Part shown: in pieces, positions 43,341 to 55,351 of the stretch
Layout of the letters: every line of letters begins with the position of its first letter
How positions within the stretch are numbered: position 1 is the first letter of the stretch
Origin: Urechis unicinctus
Taxonomy: Eukaryota; Annelida; Polychaeta; Xenopneusta; Urechidae
Direction of reading: 5' to 3'
Assembly (NCBI GenBank): GCA_034190875.2
Contig: CM067356.1
Coordinates: forward strand, 64,622,798 to 64,686,797
Length of the DNA stretch: 64,000 nt
Position numbers and translations under genes: made by a program
The notes under the pieces: generated by a model
What the model saw: the letters and a program-made list of their open reading frames with translations, nothing else
Database searches by the model: none
What the model was told of the DNA's origin: nothing

Positions 43341-44751
43341 ATTCGATTGCATAACAAGCCTTCCCATTACATGGACTTAGATCTAACACCAACTTGCACT
43401 ATCAAACGAATACGCTCTCAATATCAGAGGTATAAAACCATGTGTATGTTATTTAACAATAACGAATATTAAATATTATTTAATTATTTTTTGTATGTGT
43501 ATATAGCTACAAACGTTGTCGGACAAACTGACTATGACGTCAGGTAAATGTGTGATTAAGATGTACACAAAATAAAGGAATGATTTAGAATGTATTTGCA
43601 TTGCTTGATGTCCTCCTTATTGATTCATGCATTTCTATCAACATGCACGGATTCGAACAACGCCTAAATATTGTAACATAATGATAGTAATAATGTTTCA
43701 GTTATTGATTTTATCTGAATTAAGCTGAAACATTTCCTGACGTCCTGACTATTCTGTCAATCAGAGCTTTGGTTGGGTTGTACAAAGCAATGGTTAACGA
43801 TTCGGATTGATTGAAATCTCCATCTGAATTTCGATAAACTAGGCGATGAAATGATCCGGTGCTATATTCACGCATAATGAGCACAAAAAGAAAAGCAAAT
43901 GCGATATATCAGCACCCTTTGGGAAAGTCATTAAACATAGAAGCATGAACAAGTCAACAAAGAGACCATAGAGGAGTCTCCCCCAACCTAACAGTGCATA
44001 ATATACTGGCCATTTCGGCATTTAGGAAGTGTCGCGAGAGCCAACTGGCTTGGGATAGAACGGCGTTATCAAGTGTGTTAAAGCCGTTTTATAGTATTTA
44101 CAGAAGAATCATTCGATTAGGTATGATGGAATGGATTATTGAAATCTGAGAATCTAACATAATCAACATTTGACAGAACATACAATGCGTGTATACAAAG
44201 CGACGATCAAAATACTGCAAGCGTGGATAAAAGCATACCAATTTACATTCAACCGTGACGTCAGCGTTCATCGTATAGCCAGCGGGCTGCATCTGAAGTC
44301 GCACGTTTATGGTGTTTTAAGGTTATCAGTGTAATACAGCGAACCATATGTCTGTTTATTGAGTAAACATCTATGCTCATACCTTTATAGCTTTTGTATG
44401 TTTTTATTCGTTCAAATATCGTTATCATGCAAATACGCAGTGTTTTTTTCTTCAATTGGAACTTTATCAGTAACACCACTGTAGTTATAGCCTGGCTATT
44501 ATTTCTGTTTCAGCAGTAATGTCCTTCGATAATGCCATATGTATGTGGATATCCACAGCTTTAATATCAGTATGTTAATGTGTTGCTCTACTAATTATAT
44601 ATACTATTTAGTTCACCAAGTCTCCATAAGTCGTTAACAATCAGCCTCTCGGATATGGCAATAAAGTAATAACTCTTCTATATAACAAATATATCCATAG
44701 AAGACTCTTTACTGATTCATTACGGACCAGAGCTGACCTCCCTTTTTATCA

Positions 44752-44813
44752 CAATGGAGGATCAGTTGATTTAATGTATGTGCAATGGAGGATCAGTTGA
44801 TTTAATGTATGTG
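44752..44813. repeat. 31-base tandem duplication private to U4
   Basis: caatggaggatcagttgatt plus eleven more bases is present twice head to tail; U5 has it once near 53803. It therefore arose after the U4/U5 duplication, or one copy was lost in U5. Confidence 0.9.
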
Positions 44814-46296
44814 CTGCATAAACGTTGGCGAAATTATCTTGCCTAACATTTGTAGAAAATATGCTCGTTATATTTCCGTGTGATCGCTTCAAAAACGTGG
44901 CCAGACATTTTAAGAAGCGTGATACGCGTACCACATTATTTCTACATTGAGCAATATAAGTTGAAAACACGAGGTCATAATGTGCCTTTTTATGAGCTTT
45001 ATGTACATAAATAAACGACTGCCTTATTAGCGAACAGTAACCATGCAAATGCAGAGCGGATATTATACTTAGTGGCGCCTACTAGACGGAACGTAGCCAT
45101 AAATATATCAAGGAGATTATTAGCTCTATTTAATGAATAGGATTTACCGGTAACAGTACAGGCAATGACAATGCATAAAACGTTTGACGATTGAGTCTAA
45201 TTGTCACATAACCAGCAAGAAGCACTGATAGCACCTATTAAATGCATAAAACTACTTCCATATTGATTACTTAATAGCTGTTGGGTAAATTGCCTAATTA
45301 AAACAATTAACCATTTGCCTCTCAATCTAAACAATCGATATTTCCGCCATGTCATTTTGCTTGCAACTACGCAGAAAGTTATCGACCAGATAGTCAATGA
45401 TATTACTACTATGCATGTCTTGCAAGTTCTTAAAATGGAGATCTATCCATGAATCCCTTTATTGAACAGGTAACAATCACCAAAATAACGGAATAGGTCA
45501 GTGATTCGGGCCTTGGTATGAGAGTTATCAGATGACGTAGCTAGATTCGCATATCACATACTTGCATAGCCTTACAACCTGACTTTTATTTCCAGTGACG
45601 TAATGCATAAGATGCACCAAACACAAGGATATGGTTCCCAATTTTTATACTTGTCTTGATATTCACACCATTCTAAAAACTATAAATTAGGCATATGAAT
45701 GACCTGGTGTTCTGAACTTGCTTCATAAGCAAAAAGAAGAATGCAAATTTGTTCTCCCAGCAATCTTCGTAAGGTCATAATAGAAGCATGAATAAACAAA
45801 GGGGCCATAAAGAGTTTCCGCAAATCTAACAACGCATAAAATATTGACTATTTCCGCATTCAGAAAGTCTTGCAAGAACAGCATTGTTGTATACTGCATT
45901 GTATGGTACATATCCCGACCCATAAGCCTTTCGTTACGTCCTAAAGTACATTCATTGTTTCCAATGTCGTCCTTAATGTTGTGAATATAAACCATTTTCA
46001 CTTATGCGCATATATTTTATATGCAGTACAACACCGGAATTTAGGATGATGGAATGATTATAAATCCTTAGACTGAATGACTCATGAAAAACGTTATCTA
46101 CATCTGGAAGACAAAATATTTAGGAGTATTTTGGGAATGTACTAAGATGTTATTGCCGATTTCATTTTATCCTTTAATGGGTCTTCCAAGAAATATTTAC
46201 CCAAACACAATAGACAACAAGATCAAATAACAAATGAGGCAAATGCTGTTATAAGTATCCAATGATGGAAATTTTATGGCTATGCTTTGAAGATTG

Positions 46297-46398
<102 letters not shown>

Positions 46399-46480
46399 GA
46401 TGTGTTCGGTTATACTAAATATTTTGGATGCCGAACCAGCGCGCAATCCCTAATAAATAGCCACGATTATCACATGCGTT

Positions 46481-46545
46481 GGTGCGCAAAACATATATTT
46501 AGAAGAATTAGACCTAACAGAGCTTATGTTGTGCAGCGTAAAGAG
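46481..46545. other. Unoccupied paralogous site of the TTAA transposon
   Basis: tgcgcaaaacatatatttag continues as agaaTTAgacctaacagag and gcttatgttgtgcagcgta. In U5 the same left flank (tgcgcaaaacacacacttag, aa) ends in TTAA at 58633-58636. The same right flank (accttactgag, attatgttatgcagcgta) starts after TTAA at 61441-61444. Here the flanks are joined with one TTAG tetranucleotide. A second unoccupied copy in U2 has TTGA at 29763-29766. Confidence 0.8.
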
Positions 46546-46681
46546 TTATATTGTCGGGGCTCTCGGTGATTCGTCAATGTGCAACCGATGCCATTCGACT
46601 ATCACGTGATCTACGGTATAGAGCTATTTATATAACATGCCCCAAACGGGTACGCGTCATGTGATGAGTTGCGCAACGTAA

Positions 46682-46748
46682 ATGGAAAGGTTAGAGAGAT
46701 AGAGCGGGTGGTGGGGAGAAGCCGAGATGCAGGAGAGAGATGGGAAGG
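46682..46748. repeat. Purine-rich tract, U4 copy
   Basis: Mostly A and G on the plus strand (gagcgggtggtggggagaag within it), near-identical to 55352-55420. Confidence 0.75.
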
Positions 46749-49668
46749 TTAGTGCATCGTGAAGTGTGACCATCCTGTTGATAATGAAAGACGATATATA
46801 AGAAACAAATGACAGTAAAATATCAATGTATATATAACGCCATTTGCCGCGTACATGGAAAAACAGCGAAGCACTACGCACACATCTTCCAAAGCTGATA
46901 GGTTATCAGGGTCAATGTAAAACCTAACGTTCAGTGGGTTCGGACACGTTATGGAACGTAGGGCTTTCGATCTATATCCATGTCAATTATGGCACGATTA
47001 ATGCAGTTGACTTCCGTAACCCACCTGTATAATAAAAGCAATATCCCAGGCAATAATTGGCAGTAGACCTGGTAGCAATACAGCTCATCAATCATTCTAG
47101 GCCCTCATATGAACACATCGATAGGCTTTTCCTTATCAATCTTTATTAACTATTGGTCGCCCGCATAGAACGTTTTGTTGATTGCAAATGAACAGGATGT
47201 CAACAACCCCCTTATCATAACCTGACCCATGCAACCACATTTTGTTCTGATATACTTGTGGCGTGATGCATTGGTGAGCTGCACGGTAATTTGTCACCGC
47301 GAAAATGTTTGCAGCAGATAATGATAAAATGCAACATGATGTTTGCGGTTTATAAGCCGGTGCAATCACTCGCTTCATCGACTGTGCGTTTGATCTTTTA
47401 AACTTATGTGCATCGTTAACAACTATTACTCTTTATATAAGTTATGCGCTTTGTGTAAAGCGAATTCGTCAGGTTTTGCCCCATGTTGCTATGTGAGCTC
47501 AATTGATAATAACGCTGAGGCTTAAATCAATATAGCTTAACGTAGAAGACGCAATTCGATTCTCATCTTTGACAAATGACCACCTTAAGGGAGGTAATAA
47601 CAAAACAGAAGAATGGGACAAAAAGGGATTATCCAAAATTGATGAGGGAGGTGATGCGAGGTCAGGGTCAGCATCTTTACAGCAAGCTAAACAAGCGAAT
47701 TGAATAATATATCACGTCAAGACAATGAAGCAATTGTTATATTTTGTGCATGAGGTAACATGAATGTTTTTAATGAAGATTGTTTTTATGTTTGATTACC
47801 AGTAAAACATTGACTTTCGTACATCATCTGATTAAGCCGTCTTTGTACAGATATACGAAGACAGCCAAAATAATGTACAAAGTTGTAACTGTGAGAACAG
47901 ACAAATTGTAATGAAACCTCACATTATCTTTGCCCGAGTGCCCAACAATTAATCAAAAATCCCTTGTCACTTACTCCCATGATAAATGTTTCAAGTACAA
48001 AGTAGTGATCACGTGGGTAAGATAATCTTAGATCTTCCTACTACACTTTGTTTTTGGTTTAGAATGCAAATGTCACAGAATATAGTTAAATGACCAGACC
48101 GAATATTCTCTCTAGGTTATTTACCCGGACCATGACATTAAAAACTTGAAAGCGACATTAAGAGAGGATAATGCCCGAGAACGAGCTTAAATAAATACAG
48201 GCTTTGTGCTCTTTCAAGCATTTCTATCAATCAGGCGACGACAATAATTTTTAATTTTTAAGCTTTTATCAAACATTATATAGAAGCATGAACTGGACGC
48301 CGAAACGACCAGATGACGACCTGAACAGCATGTCAATGTCATTGAACTATCAAAGTTGTGGAAGTAAATATCAGTACAGAAAATTTTGCAAGTGTGGTAA
48401 GGCAACTTCGTTCAACACATTTGTGTATATACCATTCACATCACGTGCGTTTTGTTTACATTAAATACTTGTGATATGAGACCATGTATATTCGCAGACA
48501 CCATTCCCGATCATAGCGGTTTTTTCTACTGTTAACCGATGTAAGTGCAATGATTTGAGTTGAATATGTATGCTAGGCTAACGAGAAGCTGGATAGCAGC
48601 TCATCACTTAGCCATTAACACTAGACAACTATTTACATTCGATCAAATTCATTAGACAATAAACGGCATTAGCACAACACGCCTAGAGGTCTGATTCAGT
48701 TGGGAATTCCATACGTCAATCTATTATGCATAACACACATCAACAGGAAATGAATGTAGGATACCCGTCAGTTCCGAATTATTCACCCAAAGCGCAAAAA
48801 TTGTATGGCACTTACAAGTCGCGCTTGCATCCTAATGAAAGTTTTCTTTTGATAAATGACACTTTTGTGGTCGTATTTATCTAGTATGAATATTGATTGT
48901 CTTGCTGAAAAGCGATGGACAAGTTGGTAATCTTAAAGTCAAATGCACGTCAAATAAATGACGACAATACCTTAATTGTCGTTGAGTCTACAAATATATA
49001 ACAAGACGCAGTATGTTCATCGACTCATCGACCGCCCATCTGATACAGCACTAAGAATTGTAGCAAGATTGTTGAAGGCTGTCCAGTGCGCAACCAGGTA
49101 TCACGAATGTTTAGTACTTTACAGAGGCCTCTAGCCAAACTAAAATAGTTAAATCATCTTTGATATTCAACGCAATAACGGTTTGTTATAAAGTCTTCAT
49201 ATTCTGCACTTTCTTATCCATGAGTCCTTATATATGAAGCTACACAAGACTCGAATGAGTAGAAAAAATATTCATGGCTAAAAGATGATATGTGAAATCA
49301 ATCACTGTGAAAGCCCGTGCAACTCAGAGGGGCGTATAATTGGAAGTACACACATCTTCGCAACATATTTATCAAAGCCTTCTGTTCCCTAATGTGAATT
49401 GATAATCACCATCAACTATTCTCACTTGATAGATAGAAAAGAATATGTAACAGTTTAATCCCCGCATGTCTAAACATAGCCCTGGTATTCCAGTTGGCTA
49501 TATATCGGTTCATATTGCGATGTGGTGTGAACTGATATGCGATGCCCTAATGTAATTTACCATCGTCGACGTAAGAGACAACTAAGTCAATATGGCAAAT
49601 GAGGCGAATGTGGTGATTAGTATCCCAACGATGATGGGAATATTATGTCGTTGCTTTGAAGATTGTTT

Positions 49669-49671
<3 letters not shown>

Positions 49672-49737
<66 letters not shown>

Positions 49738-49741
49738 TGTG
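49672..49741. repeat. (TG)n microsatellite, U4 copy
   Basis: About 60-65 bases of TG; the U5 equivalent at 58394-58530 is about twice as long. Confidence 0.97.
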
Positions 49742-49850
49742 GGCGGGTATGCTAAACCTGAATGTCAAATCAGCGTGCAATCCCGAATAAATCAGTCATG
49801 TCTATAGCATACGACATGCGTTTGTGCGCAAAACACACACCTAGAATTAA

Positions 49851-49865
49851 AGTGCCTATCGCACG
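49851..49865 (+). repeat. Left terminal inverted repeat of the truncated transposon
   Basis: AGTGCCTATCGCACG directly after TTAA, identical to 58637-58651 and the reverse complement of 61426-61440. Confidence 0.88.
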
Positions 49866-50032
49866 AAAAATCATGTCATTTTTTTCGCCAGATAACGGAA
49901 ATATAACCCAGAAGTACCTATTTTGTCTATGTGTCAATAGTCAAAGTGCGCGCTTTCTGATCGAAATTCGACTTTAAAGATGAATTTGGCGTATCGAGCC
50001 GACAAGCTCATGAAGAATTCATCGCCTCCGCG

Positions 50033-50040
50033 TGACGTCA
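50033..50040. promoter_or_regulatory. TGACGTCA palindrome (CRE-type) upstream of the P2X7-tail-like frame, U4
   Basis: A perfect eight-base cyclic-AMP-response-element consensus 54 bases before the ATG at 50094 and 182 bases from the element's left end. Function is inferred from the motif only. Confidence 0.5.
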
Positions 50041-50093
50041 GGTCCGGGAATGTTTTTGTTGCGAGGCGCAATCTGCACTACGATTAGCGAGAA

Positions 50094-51320
50094 ATGGCTG
50101 CTGGAAATTTCGTTATTTCATCACTTCAGGGGAGCTACGAAGAGACATGGTATGGCACAGGTCATTCGCAAACTATCGTTGCTTCGGCAGAGCAAGTTTT
50201 GCCTTACAGATTCGAACCAGAAATGAGCGAATTTGACGTCTCCGATGAGAGAAAAAAGACACTGGCGATGTCACTGCTGCGTCTGGGTCTCACGCGGGTC
50301 ATCCTGCCCAGGACATAGGGCTGCTACAGAACAATCACTAACAAAATATGTAAGCTCTATTCCTAACAGTAGACTATACAACAGAGCTTTGCAGCAAATA
50401 ATTCTTCCATATCAGAAAGCAGACATGAGATACCACAAAGTTTTTTTCAAATCAAGTGGTTGCAAGTGTTCATGTTTACAAATTGTACCATGTAAATGTA
50501 AATGCTCCTCCACACGAATTGCAAACAAACTAATTTCGGACTGCTGTTAATAAATAGAGATCCTCTTTTATTTAAAGTAGGCCTTATCAAAGGCTGATTA
50601 CAATATTTTTAAAAGTTGATATAGATTGATTCTAAGGTAGAATATATATCGGAGAGCAAGTACCACAGCTGTTTTCTCATCGGATTGTCAGTTAGCCCAT
50701 AAATGAATGTGTAACTGGACTTTAGGAGGTGAAGATTATGGTATTATATTATCATCGTGGTCAGTGTTACATCAGAGTTTCTATGAACGCAGAGGCTAAA
50801 ACATATTTGCCATACAATATGTCATCCTTTATTACATACATTCATATTCCCATCATTACATCATATTACAGGTGTTTGTGTGGCTACTGTCAACCAATGG
50901 CAGAGGTGGCATAACCTCCTGGTTTCAGCCTAATCTGTTTGAACCCTTGGGCCTTGCAAGTGGGATATTTCTCCTACAGACAACAGCACGGGCAAATGTC
51001 AGATAATGATATACAAAGGTGACAATGTTTTCTATTATTTACACAAATCTGTACGAAGGCTAGCAGTCATTATTTACGATTTAATTATACTTATTGATAC
51101 TGGTATGACAAAAAATATTTGAGCATGGTTAAATCAACAATGTCACATGGTTATGTTACAGCCGTTACAGGTATACTGCATACAGGCAGTTTGTTGCTGG
51201 TGCTGGGGACATCTTGGACAAAAGATTAGAGTTCCGTTACCAGCCTGCGCTGTTACAACAATACGAGATAACTTCCCAGCACCAGACTATCAAGGATTCC
51301 TCTACCCTCCACTCACCTAG
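50094..51320 (+). pseudogene. P2X7 C-terminal ballast-type protein fragments, U4 copy
   Basis: The same three pieces as the U5 copy, which is described fully there. The first frame (50094-50318) has PYRFEPE at residues 37-43. The cysteine piece RCLCGYCQPM is near 50870-50899, preceded by a ttacag acceptor-like site. The RYTAYRQFV piece (from 51169) is followed, one base out of frame, by GHLGQKIRVPLPACAVTTI and IRDNFPAPDYQGF up to a stop at 51318-51320. Residues 3, 13 and 15 of the first frame differ from U5 (A for T, G for E, Y for D). Both copies carry the same frameshift, so the gene was already broken, or interrupted by an unseen intron, before U4/U5 duplicated. Its 3' partner gene and the right end of the element are deleted here. 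Confidence 0.68.
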
Positions 51321-51658
51321 GACTTGTCTTGATACATGCAGAACCTACTCTGGTGTGCATCAATGGCTTGTCATGGATCTGGTCTCATCGCATCTGCACA
51401 CATTGGAGGTGGTGCTTCTGTCTTGGGCAGGGTTGGCTAATAGCAAACCAGCAAGAACTCAGCCATCAGGCACTTGACATACTTTGAAACATAACAGGAA
51501 TCAAGTCACAGCTTGCACACCAGACTGTTGCTTATAACCTTATAGTTATACCTCCATGGTAATTGAATTTGTTGTTGTTTACATTTTATATATCAGTACA
51601 GCGTACAGTGTTATGCTGACCAGACTGATGGTGATGAAAGGCGAGTTATTAAATACAA

Positions 51659-51859
51659 ATGACAGTGATGGGTCAATACATACCCTATACAATTCGACGA
51701 TCACGACGTCGGACGAGACATCAGAAACAAATGACAGTAAAGCGAAAATTTACATATGACGCTATTCGCCGCTTACATGTAAAGCACCGCGAAGCACTAA
51801 GCATACATGGTCGAAATGTGATAGGTTATCATGGTCCATATCAAGCCTATCGTGAATAG
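51659..51859 (+). CDS. Doubtful 66-codon basic open frame, U4 copy
   Basis: The frame encodes an Arg/Lys/His-rich peptide (RRSRRRTRHQKQ near its start, then KRKFTYDAIRRLHVKHREA) ending YQAYRE. The U5 copy at 61527-61727 encodes the same 66 residues, the only in-frame nucleotide difference I see being synonymous (ACA/ACT). Diverged relatives at about 22626 and 46809 start MTVK and break down after some 10-25 codons. The first third looks like an internal duplication of the second (acaaatgacagt occurs twice). I recognise no family. Recent duplication alone explains the identity, so this is a candidate only. Confidence 0.25.
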   Translation: MTVMGQYIPYTIRRSRRRTRHQKQMTVKRKFTYDAIRRLHVKHREALSIHGRNVIGYHGPYQAYRE

Positions 51860-52164
51860 GGTTCGTAAACGTTATGGAAAGTACAGCTTTCGATTGATAT
51901 TCTTGTCAACTCTGGCAAGATTAATGCAGTTGACTCCCATAAGTCACCTGTATAATAAGCGCAATATTTAGAGCAAAAATTGGCCCTAGACTCAGTAGCA
52001 AAACAGCGTATAAATCATTCTATGCCATCACATGGACACCTAAATTGCCTTTTCCTAATAATTCTTTATTCGCTGTTGGTCGTACGCATTAAACGTTTTG
52101 TTGATTGCAATATCACCAGGATGTCAACAACCTTCTTATCATAACGCGACCCATGCAACCATAC

Positions 52165-52250
52165 TCAGAATTGGGCGACTGGCAAATTTATGAGGCGTAA
52201 GGGAGCAAAATCCTGTCTAATCAGCGTCTGAATAGAGGCAACGGGTTATT
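52165..52250. other. Roughly 85-base insertion shared by U4 and U5
   Basis: Compared with U2 (near 30385) and U1 (near 23015), where 'ccacattttgttctgatatac' is continuous, U4 and U5 (62032-62113) carry an extra stretch containing gcaaatttatgaggcgt and gtctgaatagaggcaac before 'agatatactta'. Origin unknown; no terminal repeats noticed. Confidence 0.55.
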
Positions 52251-53339
52251 CAGATATACTTACCATGGCGTGATGCATGGGTGAGCTGCACGGTAATTTG
52301 TCACAGCGAAAATGTTATCAGCAGACAATGAGAAAATGCAACATTATTTTGCAGGTGGAATCACTGCCTTGTTCGATTGCGGGTTCGATCTTTTGAGCGT
52401 GTGGTCATCGTCTACAACTATCCAGCTTTGGTTAAGGTTTGAGCTTTGAGTGAAGCGAATTTGTTAGGGATTTCCCTTTGTTGCTATGTGAGCTCAGATG
52501 ATAAAAGCACTGTAGGTTCACTATAGGTTCATCATTTGAGGCTTAACTCAGTATAACTTAACGTATTAGACACATGGAAGATATGCATTGGTATATTTGT
52601 ATTGCATATTAAACTCTGAATGTACATTAACTGATTTATTGTAGGGCTACAAAACTTCATTTATAATTCCAAGAACCAGACTTCAATTTACTTCGACGAT
52701 ATAGACGTTTATTGTTTGATATGTTGACTTCTTTGACTAATACGAACAGCCATCACAATTGAACGGTTAGTACTGGCTCACGTTAACCCCGATATTCCGG
52801 TGTGATTTGGTGCCACGTTGTGCCAAACACATGCGGTTCCCGATGCAATGTTTCCGAGCGCCACGCCGCTTCCTAACGCCGAGCCGCTATCTGTATATAA
52901 TAACATACAGATAGCTGTTGGGCGCTTGGAAGCTTTGCATCGGAAATAGATTGTCTATGGTACAAACACTCGTGTCGAAAAATATAAATATTAATGTTTG
53001 TTTGACCAGACACTTAATTGCTACAAATCATTATTTTAGGACTGCATTCGTGGATGAAGGAGTGCCTGCCAGGTTACACGTACAACGATAAACACAACAG
53101 CGTCACGTACAAAGCGAATGCCTAGCTTATGGCACCACAAATAACAAGCATTTGGTGTTATTATGTTGTCACAGTAGCAAATTGTATATTTGTGTTTTAT
53201 GGGTGACAAAACATGATCGTAACCAAACAGGCTTAGTTGCGGTGTTGATTCATTCGACAACATGTCATCATACGCTGTGTTTTCCTAATCAATCAGCATC
53301 CATACCGGAATGAACAAGTGAAGTAATAGTCGTATTTTA

Positions 53340-53432
53340 GACCGTAATATGAATTCGCAAGACCGTATTATGAATTCGCAAGACCGTATCATGAATTCGC
53401 AAGACCGTATCATGAATTCGCAAGACAGTAAC
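53340..53432. repeat. 21-base minisatellite, four units, U4
   Basis: Unit gaccgtattatgaattcgca plus a, with four full copies and a partial one. The U5 site has seven copies. U3 has a single trace (tattatgcaagaccgtgacg, 38805-38824). Confidence 0.93.
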
Positions 53433-55351
53433 GGATTTGTACCTCTACGCTCATAGTTATGCTACAACCTATCGTTATCATGCAAATACACAGTGTTTTT
53501 TTCCTTCAATCGGCACTTTATCAGTAACACCACTTTAGTGATAGCCTTGCTATTATTTCTGTTTCAGCAGTAATGTCCTTCGATAATGCCATATGTATGT
53601 GGATATCCACAGCTTTAATATCAGTATATTAATTTGTTGCTCTACTTATTATATATACTATTTAGTTCACCAAGTCTCCATTAGTCGTTAAAAATCAGCC
53701 TCTCGCATATGGCAATAAAGTAATAACTCTTATATATAACAAATATATCCATAGAAGACTCTTTACTGATTCATTACGGACCAGAGCTGACCTCCCTTTT
53801 ATCAATGGAGGATCAGTTGATTTAATGTATGTGCTGCATAAACGTTGGCGAAATTATCTTGCCTAACATTTGTAGAAAATATGCTCGTTATATTTCCGTG
53901 TGATCGCTTCAAAACGTGGCCAGACATTTTAAGAAGCGTGATACGCGTACCACATTATTTCTACATTGAGCAATATAAGTTGAAGACACGAGGTCATAAT
54001 GTGCCTTTTTATGAGCTTTATGTACATAAATAAACGACTGCCTTATTAGCGGACAGTAACCATGCAAATGCAGAGCGGATATTATACTTAGTGGCGCCTA
54101 CTAGACGGAACGTAGCCATAAATATATCAAGGAGATTATTAGCTCTATTTAATGAATAGGATTTACCGGTAACAGTACAGGCAATGGCAATGCATAAAAC
54201 GTTTGACGATTGAGTCTAATTGTCACATAACCAGCAAGAAGCACTGATAGCACCTATTAAATGCATAAAACTACTTCCATATTGATTACTTAATAGCTGT
54301 TGGGTAAATTGCCTAATTAAAACAATTAACCATTTGCCTCTCAATCTAAACAATCGATATTTGCGCCATGTCATTTTGCTTGCAACTACGAAATGACATC
54401 TTCCAGAAAGTTATCGACCAGATAGTCGATGATATTACTACTATGCATGTCTTGCAAGTTCTTAAAATGGAGATCTATCCATGAATCCCTATATTGAACA
54501 GGTAACAATCACCAAAATAACGGAATAGGTCAGTGATTCGGGCCTTGGTATGAGAGTTATCAGATGAAGTAACTAGATTCGCATATCACATACTTGCATA
54601 GCCTTACAACCTGACTTTTATTTCCAGTGACGTAATGCATAAGATGCACCAAACACAAGGATATGGTTCCCAATTTTTATACTTGTCTTGATATTCACAC
54701 CATTCTAAAAACTATAAATTAGGCATATAAATGACCTGGTGTTCTGAACTTGCCTTATGAGCAAAAAGAAGAATGCAAATTTGTTCTCCCAGCAATCTTC
54801 GTAAGGTCATAATAGAAGCATGAATAAACAAAGGGGCCATAAAGAGTTTCCGCAAACCTAACAACGCATAAAATATTGACTATTTCCGCATTGAGGAAGT
54901 CTTGCAAGAACAGCGATGTTGTATACTGCATTGTATTGTACATACCCCGACCCATAAGCTTTTCGTTACGTCCTAAAGTACGTTCATTGTTTCCAATGTC
55001 GTCCTTAATGTTGTGAATATAAACCATTATCACTTATGCGCATATATTTGATATGCAGTACATCACCGGAATTTAGGATGATGGAATGATTATAAATCCT
55101 TAGACTGAATGACTCATGAAAAACGTTATCTACATCTGGAAGACAAAATATTAAGGAGTATTTTGGGAATGTACTAAGATGTTATTGCCGATTTCATTTT
55201 ATCCTTTAATGAGTCTTCCAAGAAATATTTACCAAAACAAAATAGACAACAACATCAAATAACAAATGAGGCAAATGCTGTTATAAGTATCCAATGAAAG
55301 AAATTTTATGGCTATGCTTTGAAGATTGCATGTGATGAGTTGCGCAACGTA

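Larger units (their letters stand above)
49851..51598 (+). mobile_element. Right-truncated copy of the TTAA transposon in U4
   Basis: The left terminal repeat (AGTGCCTATCGCACG, 49851-49865) is preceded by TTAA at 49847-49850. The interior matches 58637-60384 in U5 at constant offset 8786. At 51598 the alignment jumps: the next base corresponds to 61467, so 1082 bases of U5 are absent. They include the whole minus-strand THAP/transposase relic, the right terminal repeat and 22 bases of right flank. The P2X7-tail-like cassette is retained. Confidence 0.88.

Noticed and set aside
50233-50550. 105-codon frame with a Cys/Lys-rich end (also 59019-59336)
   Set aside because: It overlaps the better-supported PYRFEPE frame, has no motif I recognise, and is identical in U4 and U5 only because of recent duplication. 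It is kept as unassigned.
52383-52400. gggttcgatc as a tRNA B box (also 62237)
   Set aside because: No A box, cloverleaf or downstream T run; the older units have diverged forms without the motif.
53340-53432. CRISPR-like array at the 21-base repeats
   Set aside because: The repeats are head to tail with no spacers, in animal DNA.
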